Positions 56,546 to 63,923 of a DNA stretch of 64,000 nucleotides are shown one piece after another. Each line of letters starts with the position of its first letter. The stretch's first letter is position 1. A program made the position numbers and the translations under genes. The stretch is taken from the NCBI RefSeq assembly GCF_015751785.1, contig NZ_JADOTY010000001.1:558001-622000 (forward strand). The letters are read 5' to 3'. The notes beneath the pieces were generated by a model. The model worked only from the letters and a program-made list of their open reading frames with translations. It was not told the origin of the DNA and did not search any database. Source of the stretch: Micromonospora vinacea (GTDB lineage: Bacteria; Actinomycetota; Actinomycetes; Mycobacteriales; Micromonosporaceae).

Positions 56546-56890
56546 CTACGGAAGTTGGTCCTCATCACCGAGGTTCAGCATGAAAGACGATCCGGGGTGA
56601 TTCGGCTGCCACCCAAGGTCAAGCGCCTGTCGTATGGCGCTGGCGACCGCCGAAGGCAGCACCGGAGACGACGGAGCGTTCATCCAGTTGGCCGGATGAG
56701 GCGACGCCAGCTGGACGACGAGAGTGGCGCGGCCAGGCGGATCCGTCCGCTCAACAGCAAAGCTCAGCGGCGACCAGGTCAAGCCCTGGCTGTACGTCGG
56801 CTTCCGGCGGACGATCCAGCGATAGCCCTTGCCATCGACAACGATCGGCCTACTGCCTCGCTTGTTGAGCGCCACCGATCCTCCCACCAT
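56546..56890 (-). CDS. Conserved hypothetical protein in the tRNA-Arg element
   Basis: 114 residues from the ATG at 56890; a GTG at 56875 with GGAGG 4 nt upstream may be the true start. It resembles a small actinobacterial family with the pattern GYRWIVRRKPTYSQGLTWSP, LSFAVER, ASPHPANWMN and AIRQALDLGWQP, ending GSSFMLNLGDED. I recognise the pattern but no function is known to me. It is the last gene before the right attachment repeat. Confidence 0.65.
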   Translation of the reverse strand: MVGGSVALNKRGSRPIVVDGKGYRWIVRRKPTYSQGLTWSPLSFAVERTDPPGRATLVVQLASPHPANWMNAPSSPVLPSAVASAIRQALDLGWQPNHPGSSFMLNLGDEDQLP

Positions 56891-57019
56891 GCCGCAGCAG
56901 CACTTCGCGGCCGTACAGCCATTCGTACAGCCAACACTGTCGACCAAGGCCGACGCGATCCGACAGCGGCAGACGCCTTGAGCAGGGGCAGGTTACCGCG
57001 ACCAGCCATCCCTGATCTT

Positions 57020-57087
57020 CTTCTAATCCCAAGGCCGCAGGTTCGAATCCTGCCGGGCGCACACCCACCGCCGCAGGTCAGCGGCTT
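57020..57087 (+). repeat. Right attachment repeat (attR), tRNA-Arg 3'-end copy
   Basis: 42 nt (57020-57061) identical to the tRNA-Arg 3' end, plus 26 further nt with two mismatches to the sequence after the tRNA. It lacks the 5' half of a tRNA, so it is not a second gene. It marks the right end of the element. Confidence 0.85.
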
Positions 57088-57165
57088 GGCACGCCTGGCC
57101 CCGGCCTGCTGGCGACCTCCGGCCGGCATCGGCCGGGCCGGCCGGCCATGGCGAAGACTGTTAGA

Positions 57166-57594
57166 TCAAAGCCGTTCGCGGAGAGCAGGAAGGCCGTACG
57201 CGCTGATAGCGGCGACGACCTCGCTCGCAACAGCCTTGGCATCAGCATCCTCGTCCAGATCCCACCAGACGTCCCTGTTCTCAGGCATCAGATGGCCCCG
57301 GCGGCAGGACCAGACGAAACGACCGTAGAAGGTGCCCGGCGAAGGCTTCTCCGGTAGGTGGCTCTGCTCACGCCTGAGCGACTCCCAGACGAGCCGTGAC
57401 ATGGCGCAGAGGTTGACGGTGAACGTCAGGGCCTCGCTCGTGTTGAACCGCGAGGACTGGAACCCCAGCAACGCCCAGGACTCCGGGTCCGGCAGGCTGT
57501 ACCGGGAGCCCGATCCGTTGAGGCCGAGGACGCGTAGAGCAGGAGCAATATCGTCGCGCAGCATCGCACGATAGGTAGCCTGCACGTCGCCCAC
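57166..57594 (-). CDS. DUF4304-like protein
   Basis: 142 residues from the GTG at 57594 (a GTG at 57585 is also possible). Motifs fit DUF4304: MLRDDIAPALRVLGLNGSGS, WALLGFQSSRFNTSEALTFT, VNLCAMSRLVWESL and GTFYGRFVWSCRRGHLMPEN, ending VASEVVAAISAYGLPALRE. Family function is unknown. It lies just outside the right attachment repeat and reads toward it. Confidence 0.75.
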   Translation of the reverse strand: MGDVQATYRAMLRDDIAPALRVLGLNGSGSRYSLPDPESWALLGFQSSRFNTSEALTFTVNLCAMSRLVWESLRREQSHLPEKPSPGTFYGRFVWSCRRGHLMPENRDVWWDLDEDADAKAVASEVVAAISAYGLPALRERL

Positions 57595-57740
57595 GTCATC
57601 ACCCGCTCTGGTCTGAGGACCAGAACCTAGCGTCAGGCATGAACGACCCGGGGCGCTGCCCAGCCAGGTCACCCGTTGCGGCTCGCCTATCGGCTGGCCG
57701 ATGATGTTGAGCACGAGCACGGCTAGGAGGAGGGGCAGCG

Positions 57741-57935
57741 TTGCGCGAGCAGGCCGACCGCCTCACACTGATCGATCGCTGGCACCACTTCGTACTGAAC
57801 CGACCGGTCCTCGTGCATCCTGGCGAGACGATCTGGCACGAAGACGACCACCTCCAGGTCCAGCGGCTCGATGGGCGAGTGGACGCTTACCCCGGCGGTA
57901 TCTGTCGCTGCAGGTGCCGGGACGGGGAGCGGTAG
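57741..57935 (+). CDS. Possible small protein, TTG start
   Basis: 64 residues from a TTG at 57741, preceded by a strong AGGAGGAGGGG. The sequence (RLTLIDRWHHFVLNRPVLVH, then IWHEDDHLQVQRLDGRVDA) looks like folded protein rather than random translation, but it ends in a Cys/Arg-rich tail that may be out of frame. It could be the start of a gene broken by a frameshift. No family recognised. Confidence 0.35.
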   Translation: MREQADRLTLIDRWHHFVLNRPVLVHPGETIWHEDDHLQVQRLDGRVDAYPGGICRCRCRDGER

Positions 57936-58041
57936 CGACGCACGTGGTCCGACATGCAGCTCGCACTGGTTCAGCCCCAGTTCTGACCAGACGCACATCC
58001 GCGACACAGATTCCTGCTGGGCCAGAGTGGAAGGGACATCC

Positions 58042-58326
58042 ATGGAGTCAGCTGCCACCCCGACGTGGGTCATGACGGTGGAGTATGTCGGCGTGTCGCC
58101 TGCTTGGTGTGAGGGCGACGGCACCACGGATGACTTACGTGTGAACCCGATCGCCGTGTCGATACTTGGGGATCGGGCCACCACCCTCAGCGCGGTCGTC
58201 GCGGCCGTCACCGAACAAGAGGCCCACGAGATCGGACTGGTCGGCCTCGGACGTTGGGCGCAGCAGATCGGCCTCAGCACGGACAATCCGACTGTGGTGG
58301 CGCTGTTTGCCAGAGGCGTCGGATAG
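58042..58326 (+). CDS. Hypothetical protein
   Basis: 94 residues from the ATG at 58042, with GGAAGGGA 5 nt upstream. The sequence includes TWVMTVEYVGVSPAWCEGDG, LRVNPIAVSILGDRATTLSA and EIGLVGLGRWAQQIGLSTDN. No domain recognised. The frame is open further upstream, but that part is Ser/Gly-rich and less gene-like. It may be linked to the small ORF at 57741. Confidence 0.45.
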   Translation: MESAATPTWVMTVEYVGVSPAWCEGDGTTDDLRVNPIAVSILGDRATTLSAVVAAVTEQEAHEIGLVGLGRWAQQIGLSTDNPTVVALFARGVG

Positions 58327-58497
58327 TCGGCCCATCCCGACGCAGCTCGGGCAGGGACCACAATCGAGCGCTGCCGGCAGGCCCGCCGATCCACACGACC
58401 GAACCCTTTCCGCAGACGACCGACGGCCCCTGCCCTGACGGGAGGGACCGTATGGCGCTCGGCTTCACGTTGCGGGCAGACCCGCGCGGAGGTGTGC

Positions 58498-58800
58498 TCA
58501 GCCCTGCTGGTGGCGCTCATTGCGCCGAAGGGCCTCTTCGAGTTGGTCCTCAAGAATGATGATCCGGCAGGCCGAGGCGATGTCGGTGCCCTGATCACAC
58601 ATCTCCCGAGCTCGCGCGGCAAGGCGCAGTTGGTAGCGGGAGTAGCGGCGGTGCCCTCCGCTGGAGCGCTGCGGGTCGATCAATTTCGCATCGCCGAGTC
58701 GGCGTAGAAAATCCTGCGAGCAGCCGAGGATCTCGGCGGCGCGGCCCATCGTGTAGGCGGGGTAGTCCTCATCGTCGAGCATGTCGTCTGGTTGAGCCAT
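58498..58800 (-). CDS. BldC/MerR-like helix-turn-helix regulator
   Basis: 100 residues from the ATG at 58800, with GGAGG 4 nt upstream. The MerR-type winged helix is complete: AYTMGRAAEILGCSQDFLRR, LIDPQRSSGGHRRYSRYQLR, followed by a helical tail with CRIIILEDQLEEALRRNE. There is no ligand-binding domain, as in BldC-type small regulators. A strong hairpin lies in its 5' untranslated region (58817-58846). Confidence 0.85.
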   Translation of the reverse strand: MAQPDDMLDDEDYPAYTMGRAAEILGCSQDFLRRLGDAKLIDPQRSSGGHRRYSRYQLRLAARAREMCDQGTDIASACRIIILEDQLEEALRRNERHQQG

Positions 58801-58816
58801 GGAACCTCCATCACGA

Positions 58817-58846
58817 GGGCCCCGGTGCTCGGAAGCACCGGGGCCC
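58817..58846 (-). promoter_or_regulatory. Hairpin in the leader of the BldC-like gene
   Basis: A perfect 13-bp stem (58817-58829 with 58834-58846) with a 4-nt loop lies 17 nt upstream of the start codon and a few nt upstream of the ribosome site. It could attenuate transcription or affect translation, or be the terminator of an upstream minus-strand transcript. Confidence 0.5.
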
Positions 58847-59518
58847 AAGGGTTGTGGGTCAGGAACACCATCTACCGACAGAACGTCGGCTTGTCTTGTC
58901 CGCACCGGCCGTCAGGGACGGCTTCGGGTGCGAGGATCGCATAAGCGTGACCGGAGACCACCTCTCGTTCGAGGGAAACTGCGGTGTCCGCGCCCAGCCC
59001 ACGAACGCGACTGGCAGCGGGCGATCCAACGGTGTAATGCCCTCCCTTGCCTCTGATTTCCTCTGCTGTACTCCGTGCTGTCCGTCGGTGTCGAAGCCCC
59101 ACGCAACTTCATGGCCCCAACACGTGCGACGGACTTTCCTTACCTCGGGTGAAGCCCTGAACAAGCGTTGGCCCCACCCGCTGTCACACGCGTACTACCT
59201 AACTACGGCAGATGTCTGCCGCCGAGCTGAGCAGGACTTGCACGTTCCCTGGCCCCACTCCTTCGCCCTCGTGCGGGGCGGCAACGTCAGCGTCTTTGTT
59301 TACTCCGTCTTCGACCTCAGGAACGTTAGTCGGCGCCATCAAGGATGTCTAGCGCTTCGGACATAGATTTTCTCCGAGGACGGAGATAGCCCCGCCAGTG
59401 CAGCCATCCGTGGAACTCGGACCGTCGCGGGTGGCGTCGTACGCGAGATCAGTAGGGCTATGCGCAGCCAACTACCGTGGGCGGGAACATCCCGAGGGCG
59501 ACGTATACGGGAGGCGCG
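58847..59518. other. Gene-poor stretch, about 670 bp
   Basis: No convincing gene is seen on either strand. Open frames exist (for example 58854-59366 plus) but their composition, with many cysteines and no GC bias at third positions, is unlike genes here. The region is lower in GC than the core chromosome. The last 100 bp should contain the promoter of the membrane-protein gene that starts at 59519. Confidence 0.5.
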
Positions 59519-60124
59519 GTGGTCAAGCGGTACCGACGGCGCTCGCGAGCGACGGGACCACGGATCACCGGGCAGTCGACTGAGCTGGTTGATCCGAAAC
59601 CCCGGAGCCGATGGCGCCCCGGCTACTGGCTCCGGCACCCGGCCCTCGGCGTCGCTGTCGGGGCACTGCTGGTATTCGTCCTCGTAACCTGCGGCCTGGG
59701 CAACCTGCGCCACCGCAACGACCTGGTGGAACGGGGCGAGCGGGCGGTCGGCACGGTGCGCGAGGTGCACGGCCGGCAGTGGTGGGTGTCAGTCAGCTTC
59801 ACCACGCGAAGCGGTGAGGAGGTCATCGCCTGGATCAGTCACTCGCCGTGGGACGAACCAAGCGTCGGGGAAGAGGTCGACGTGATCTACGACCGAGTGG
59901 ACCCAGTGGGAAGTGCCTACCTCTCGGACGACGAACCGGGCATGCTCTACCCAACCCTTCTCCTCGCTGGTAGCACGGTGCTGGCACTGGCGTACGCATG
60001 GTGGCTGCGACGAAACTGGAACCGGCTGCGAGGCGACGCGGAGTCGTGGCGCAGCCGCCAGCCCGTGCCTCGACTCGGCGAGCGGCGTCAGCCGGCCCGG
60101 ACGCATGGCCGCTCAGCCCCGTAG
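59519..60124 (+). CDS. DUF3592-type membrane protein
   Basis: 201 residues from the GTG at 59519, with GGAGG about 4 nt upstream. Two membrane helices (LGVAVGALLVFVLVTCGLGN and YPTLLLAGSTVLALAYAWWL) flank an extracytoplasmic beta domain of about 85 residues that includes ERAVGTVREVHGRQWWVSVS and VGEEVDVIYDRVDPVGSAYL. This order is that of DUF3592 proteins. Role unknown. Confidence 0.8.
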   Translation: MVKRYRRRSRATGPRITGQSTELVDPKPRSRWRPGYWLRHPALGVAVGALLVFVLVTCGLGNLRHRNDLVERGERAVGTVREVHGRQWWVSVSFTTRSGEEVIAWISHSPWDEPSVGEEVDVIYDRVDPVGSAYLSDDEPGMLYPTLLLAGSTVLALAYAWWLRRNWNRLRGDAESWRSRQPVPRLGERRQPARTHGRSAP

Positions 60125-60331
60125 GTGCCAAGCGCTTCCTGCTACGGCGACGGGGTAGCTGCAAGGGGCAGCTGCCGAGACTGGCCGGCGCCCACAACGC
60201 CGACCACGAAGTCAGCCTCGAAGTGGGTGTCTCGCCCCGGACCACGATGGTTACCGGGTTCCCCTCGCGGCGGGCTGTATGTTCTCTCGGTCGCCCCACA
60301 GGTCGCGGCATGGCAGCAGATCGGAGGCGCT

Positions 60332-60811
60332 GTGGGTGTTCTGTACGACTACTTCCGTGCTTCTGACGACAAGGCTGTCGCGGAGCTGATGGCCGCCATC
60401 GATGGCGGCCCGGTGGTGCGAGAGGGGGACTCCCCGGTCGAGGACGCCGTGGATGGCAAGGGGATCGATCCGCCCGTCGTCCTCGGCCAAGTCGTCTCGT
60501 TCGCCCTCGACGTGCCATGGGACGCCGACCTGATCGGGGAACGACTCATCTGGCCGGAGGGTGTTCGTGAGGACCGTGAGTACGAAGGCCCCTGGGTCGT
60601 CGTACTGAGCGAAGGCGCCCGGGATGCGCTTGCCGAAATTCCGGATGACCGCTTGCCGGACCTGGCCAACCGATGGTCACACATTGAGGAGCTGTCCCAC
60701 TACAGCGACACTCAGCCGGAGGTCATGCTGTCGCGCTTGCGGGAGTTCGTCGGGCTGGCCCGCAGAGCACGAACGAGCGGGGACAGCATCTACTGCTGGA
60801 TCTGTCTCTAG
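60332..60811 (+). CDS. Conserved hypothetical protein
   Basis: 159 residues from the GTG at 60332, with GGAGG 4 nt upstream. It begins GVLYDYFRASDDKAVAELMA and ends in ARTSGDSIYCWICL; other blocks are KGIDPPVVLGQVVSFALDVP and YEGPWVVVLSEGARDALAEI. I know the pattern as a conserved actinobacterial hypothetical; it recalls DUF1877-like proteins but I cannot confirm this. The C-terminal CWxC pair is noteworthy. Confidence 0.7.
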   Translation: MGVLYDYFRASDDKAVAELMAAIDGGPVVREGDSPVEDAVDGKGIDPPVVLGQVVSFALDVPWDADLIGERLIWPEGVREDREYEGPWVVVLSEGARDALAEIPDDRLPDLANRWSHIEELSHYSDTQPEVMLSRLREFVGLARRARTSGDSIYCWICL

Positions 60812-60858
60812 TCGGGGCCGACAGCGGCGCATGTAGCGGAAAGTCGTAGCGTCGGGCG

Positions 60859-61245
60859 GTGACGATGTTCCGCACTCCTCAGGTGATCCTCTTCAGCGAG
60901 GACGTCTCCCGCGCCGCCGAGTTCTACGCCGGCCTCGGCTTCACCGAGACCTTCCGGGTGCCGGCCGAGGGCGAGCCGATCCACATCGACCTCGCGCTCG
61001 ACGGCTACAAGATCGGCGTCGCCTCGGTGACCTCCACCCGCGACGACCACGGGCTCGACCCCGTACCCCAGGGCCAGCGGGCCGCGGTGATCCTCTGGAC
61101 CGACGACACCGCCGCCGCGTACGCCGAACTCACGGCGAACGGCGCCCCCGCACTGGCCGCACCGCACCGGTGGCTCGATCGCCTGCTGATCGCCTGGACG
61201 GCCGACCCGGACGGCAACCCGATCCAGATCGTCCAACAACTCTGA
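60859..61245 (+). CDS. VOC family (glyoxalase/bleomycin-resistance fold) protein
   Basis: 128 residues from the GTG at 60859. Two beta-alpha-beta-beta-beta modules: TPQVILFSEDVSRAAEFYAG with IHIDLALDGYKIGVAS, and AAVILWTDDTAAAYAELTAN with LLIAWTADPDGNPIQIVQQL. The C-terminal DPDGN motif is the hallmark. Members bind metals or drugs; substrate not predictable. It ends 2 nt from a convergent gene. Confidence 0.88.
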   Translation: MTMFRTPQVILFSEDVSRAAEFYAGLGFTETFRVPAEGEPIHIDLALDGYKIGVASVTSTRDDHGLDPVPQGQRAAVILWTDDTAAAYAELTANGAPALAAPHRWLDRLLIAWTADPDGNPIQIVQQL

Positions 61246-61247
61246 CC

Positions 61248-61562
61248 TCATGGAAGGGCGGACTGCGGCGACTTTCGTAGCCGTGGCGGGCTCGTGCGAG
61301 CCTGGGCGACGGTCCGGCCGGACGGCGGCGAGCCGGGCTGCCTCTGCTCGACCACGATGCCCGCACGCTGGATGTACACCTCCCGCTTGTCGGTAGCTGT
61401 GCCCTTTGCGTCGAGGACGTAGCCCGTCAACCACACCCAGCCGTCGTACGGGTCGACGCTGCCGACTGCGGTGAGCCGGAGCCGGAGCGCCCGTTCGCCG
61501 CTGAACTGCACCGAGCACGCCGACTCGATCAGCACCACATCGCCGGAGCTGAGCGCGCTCAC
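61248..61562 (-). CDS. Small conserved hypothetical, third gene of the GntR-linked operon
   Basis: 104 residues from the GTG at 61562, whose GTGA overlaps the end of the preceding (frameshifted) gene. The sequence SALSSGDVVLIESACSVQFS, RALRLRLTAVGSVDPYDGWV and VYIQRAGIVVEQRQPG is a small beta-rich domain; the last 35 residues are low in complexity. I recognise it only as part of a recurrent actinobacterial group of small genes next to a GntR regulator. Confidence 0.65.
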   Translation of the reverse strand: MSALSSGDVVLIESACSVQFSGERALRLRLTAVGSVDPYDGWVWLTGYVLDAKGTATDKREVYIQRAGIVVEQRQPGSPPSGRTVAQARTSPPRLRKSPQSALP

Positions 61563-61778
61563 GGCATCCAGCCGAGGAAGCGGCGCCGGAGGGCGTCCGG
61601 CGGGGCCCAGCTCATGTCTTTCCTGGCGGACAGCAGGCACGCGCCCATGTAGAGGGCCAGCGAGATTGACGTCGCGGCGTGCTCGCCCAGCAGCTCATCG
61701 CGGCATGGAGCGCAGGGCCAAGGCCGATGGCACGTCTCGCACAGCCAGAGCGGCAGGACCCGGTCCGTGCTTCGTCAT
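61559..61778 (-). pseudogene. Small Cys-rich gene interrupted by a one-base frameshift
   Basis: The ATG at 61778 overlaps the upstream stop (ATGA) but its frame soon ends. In the next frame the sequence WLCETCHRPWPCAPCRDELL, then LYMGACLLSARKDMSWAPPD and RRRFLGWMP continues to a TGA at 61559-61561 that overlaps the next gene's GTG. Removing one G from the GGG run (minus strand; CCC at 61759-61761) joins the two into a 72-codon gene beginning MTKHGPVLPLWLCETC. It looks like a real small Cys-rich gene with an insertion, or a sequencing error, or programmed shifting. Confidence 0.65.
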
Positions 61779-61957
61779 TGGTCTTCACCGGGCCAGTGCC
61801 GCCGGTTGATCGGGATGCGGTGCCGGAACCGGCAGGGAAGATCCGCACCGCAGCGACACACGTAGCGCCAACGCTTCCAGCTCCATCCCGGGCGGTGGCG
61901 CCGAGCCAGGGTCAGAGCCACCGACAGCAGGTAATCGTCGAAACCAACCCTTCGCAT
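61775..61957 (-). CDS. Small Cys-containing protein, first gene of the GntR-linked operon
   Basis: 60 residues from the ATG at 61957, with AGGGGG about 4 nt upstream. Sequence blocks are DDYLLSVALTLARRHRPGWS and WRYVCRCGADLPCRFRHRIP, ending INRRHWPGEDQ. It belongs to a recurrent group of tiny actinobacterial proteins encoded divergently from a short GntR regulator. It is coupled by ATGA to the next gene. Function unknown. Confidence 0.65.
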   Translation of the reverse strand: MRRVGFDDYLLSVALTLARRHRPGWSWKRWRYVCRCGADLPCRFRHRIPINRRHWPGEDQ

Positions 61958-62013
61958 CCGGCCCCCTACGGTGCGTCACCCTCTCGATGACAACCGTAGC
62001 GCTGTACGTTCCT

Positions 62014-62031
62014 GTACGTCTATAGACGTAC
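62014..62031. promoter_or_regulatory. GntR-type palindromic operator 1
   Basis: GTACGTCTATAGACGTAC is a perfect 18-bp palindrome in the gap between the small-gene operon (minus) and the GntR gene (plus). GntR/HutC-type regulators bind such dyads with a TCTATAGA-like centre. Confidence 0.7.
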
Positions 62032-62042
62032 CAGAGGTTTGA

Positions 62043-62056
62043 ACGTCTATGGACGT
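62043..62056. promoter_or_regulatory. GntR-type palindromic operator 2
   Basis: ACGTCTATGGACGT matches the core of operator 1 with one change and lies 27 bp further along, 16 nt before the GntR start codon. The two sites suggest cooperative binding and autoregulation. Confidence 0.6.
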
Positions 62057-62072
62057 CCCCTAGGTTGCGTCC

Positions 62073-62303
62073 ATGCTCGATCCCCTGTCTCCAACGCCGA
62101 TCTACGTTCAGCTCGCCGACGTGATCGCCAAGCGGATTGAGACCGGGGAGCTGCCACCTAATCGACCGATCCCGAGTGAATCCACGCTTCAGCAGGAGTA
62201 CGGCGTCGCTCGCGGCACGGTCCGCGCGGCGGTGCGACTGCTACGAGAGCGTGGACTGGTGATGACCGTGCCGCAGCGGGGCACCTACGTCAGCGACAAG
62301 TAG
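62073..62303 (+). CDS. GntR family regulator, DNA-binding domain only
   Basis: 76 residues. The GntR winged helix fills the protein: SPTPIYVQLADVIAKRIETG, IPSESTLQQEYGVARGTVRA and LRERGLVMTVPQRGTYVSDK. There is no effector domain, so ligand control, if any, must come from a partner. It faces the small-gene operon at 61957 across two palindromic sites and most likely represses both itself and that operon. Confidence 0.88.
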   Translation: MLDPLSPTPIYVQLADVIAKRIETGELPPNRPIPSESTLQQEYGVARGTVRAAVRLLRERGLVMTVPQRGTYVSDK

Positions 62304-62382
62304 GCGCGCCACGACGGCCCTGCTCGGCAGAAAGTGCCCGGCGGGTGTCTACGGGTTGGCCGGCCGACGGCGTTAATAGGGC

Positions 62383-62880
62383 GTGACGTTCGAGGAGTAC
62401 GCGTTCGCTCGCACTTCGGCCCTGGTGCGGCTCGCCCGGCTGCTGACCGGTGACGAGCACCGGGCCGAGGACCTGGTTCAGGATGTCCTCGCGCGGGCGT
62501 ACGCCCGGTGGGGCCGCATCTCGCGGACGGACCGTCCCGATGCCTATGTCCGGCGCATGCTCGTCAACACCCACAACTCGTGGTGGCGTCGGCGCAGCAG
62601 CCGGGAGATCTCCGTGGCAGCAGTGCTCGATCGGGCTGGCGATGTGGATGAGGCCGCCGGGGTCGCCGAGCGCGACGCGCTGTGGCGGCTGGTCTGTGAG
62701 CTGCCGGCGCGTCAGCGAACCGTGATAGTTCTGCGCTACTACGAGGATCTTGATGACACGTCGATAGCCGAGATCCTCGACTGTTCGGCCGGGACGGTAC
62801 GCACCCACGCGAAGCGTGCTCTGGCGGCGCTGCGTCAACGACAGGTTGCGGCAACCCACGCATGGGCGGGAGAGCTCTGA
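62383..62880 (+). CDS. ECF RNA polymerase sigma factor, SigE family
   Basis: 165 residues from the GTG at 62383. Region 2: SALVRLARLLTGDEHRAEDL with VQDVLARAYARWGRI and DRPDAYVRRMLVNTHNSWWR. Region 4: LPARQRTVIVLRYYEDLDDT, SIAEILDCSAGTVRTHAKRA. This is the actinobacterial SigE-type ECF group. The stop overlaps the start of the next gene (ATGA), which codes for a membrane-anchored protein, the usual place for an anti-sigma factor. Confidence 0.92.
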   Translation: MTFEEYAFARTSALVRLARLLTGDEHRAEDLVQDVLARAYARWGRISRTDRPDAYVRRMLVNTHNSWWRRRSSREISVAAVLDRAGDVDEAAGVAERDALWRLVCELPARQRTVIVLRYYEDLDDTSIAEILDCSAGTVRTHAKRALAALRQRQVAATHAWAGEL

Positions 62881-63923
62881 TGTTCAGTGACCTCGATGAG
62901 CAGCTCGCCACCACGCTCAGGCATCGGGCGGGCGGCGACATCGATCCGACGCCGATCGTGCAACAGGCTCGGCATCGCGGCCGGCGGTTGCGACTGCGGC
63001 GGCGGGGGCTGATCGCCGGCGGCGTGGCAGCGGTGTGTGTCGCTCTCACCTCGGTGGTGCTGGCGATCCCGGGCGTTAGGAGCACTGATGACCCGATCAT
63101 GCCGGCTGCGGCGCTGATGTTGCCGGAGGCACAGAGCAACGGGACCGTACGCCCCGAGGAGGTCGGTGCCGATCCCGCGACTGTGCACTTCACGACCGAC
63201 GCCCTGCTGAGCGGTGCCGATTTCGCCACGTGGCGCACCGGGCGCGGCATCGAGAGCGTCGAGTTCCGGGGCCCGAGCGGTCAGGCCCGTTTCGCGCTGG
63301 CCCGCACCGAAGCGTTGCTGAATGGGCTCCAGCAGACGTTGTCCTCGGCCGGGCGACCGCAGGCACGGACGGAGATACGGGTCGGCGACCGTGCGGGGGT
63401 CGCCTGGTTCGATCCGTCCGGCGACCGGAAGCTGTGGTTCGTCCGCTGGCAACCCGCCGACGGGCTCTGGGCCCAGTTGGACATCTACGCGACCACCCGG
63501 GACAAGGCGGCCGGCACGGCGAGCCGGGTCCGGTTCGACGGTGCCCACCGCTGCGTCGTGCCGTTCCGCCTGGAGTCGCTGCCGCCCGGCGGACGGTTGC
63601 TGGAGTGTTCGGTCACGCTCGGCCGGTCGGCGCGGGACTCTTTCGTCGACGGGTCTCTGGTGGTCGGTGACGGGTCCGGCCGTTGGCTGACGGTTCGGGC
63701 GCAATTCTCCCCGGCCGGCGATGACGCTCGGCCCGGGGATCTTGTCGCCGGCCCCTATCGGGTCCACCGGCAAGGCAGTGACGTGCTGAAGATGGTGGTC
63801 AAGTCCTGCCACGTCGAGGCGTTCCTGAAGGGTTGGGGGAACGGCTACACCGAGGCGGAAGGCTTGGCAATCCTCGGCGGGTACCAGCCGGCCCGTGATC
63901 TCGACCGCCCCGACACCTGGTGA
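62880..63923 (+). CDS. Membrane-anchored protein coupled to the sigma factor, possible anti-sigma
   Basis: 347 residues from the ATG at 62880, with GGGAGAG upstream. The cytoplasmic N-terminus (about 45 residues, LDEQLATTLRHRAGGDIDPT) is basic near the membrane (RGRRLRLRRRG); one helix (LIAGGVAAVCVALTSVVLAI) follows, then about 280 extracytoplasmic residues with strands such as TEIRVGDRAGVAWFDPSGDR and KLWFVRWQPADG. There is no zinc HxxxCxxC motif, so a classical ZAS anti-sigma domain is not supported. Coupling to the ECF gene suggests a regulatory or sensing role. Confidence 0.75.
   Translation: MFSDLDEQLATTLRHRAGGDIDPTPIVQQARHRGRRLRLRRRGLIAGGVAAVCVALTSVVLAIPGVRSTDDPIMPAAALMLPEAQSNGTVRPEEVGADPATVHFTTDALLSGADFATWRTGRGIESVEFRGPSGQARFALARTEALLNGLQQTLSSAGRPQARTEIRVGDRAGVAWFDPSGDRKLWFVRWQPADGLWAQLDIYATTRDKAAGTASRVRFDGAHRCVVPFRLESLPPGGRLLECSVTLGRSARDSFVDGSLVVGDGSGRWLTVRAQFSPAGDDARPGDLVAGPYRVHRQGSDVLKMVVKSCHVEAFLKGWGNGYTEAEGLAILGGYQPARDLDRPDTW

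Larger units (their letters stand above)
53652..57087. mobile_element. Remnant integrative element at tRNA-Arg, 3.4 kb
   Basis: The element is bounded by direct repeats of the tRNA-Arg 3' end. Next to the tRNA lies a truncated tyrosine integrase; inside are a HAD-type gene, a trypsin-like protease gene, two small unknown genes and large inverted repeats. The stretch 55150-55950 is visibly poorer in GC than the surroundings. No replication, transfer or excisionase gene is left, so it cannot be an autonomous element today. Confidence 0.75.

Noticed and set aside
57020..57061. Second tRNA-Arg gene
   Set aside because: Only the 3' half from the anticodon loop on is present; the sequence before it does not form the acceptor 5' strand or D arm. 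It is an attachment repeat.
58854..59366. 170-codon plus-strand frame in the gene-poor stretch
   Set aside because: No ribosome site, no recognised domain, odd composition and no GC bias at third positions.
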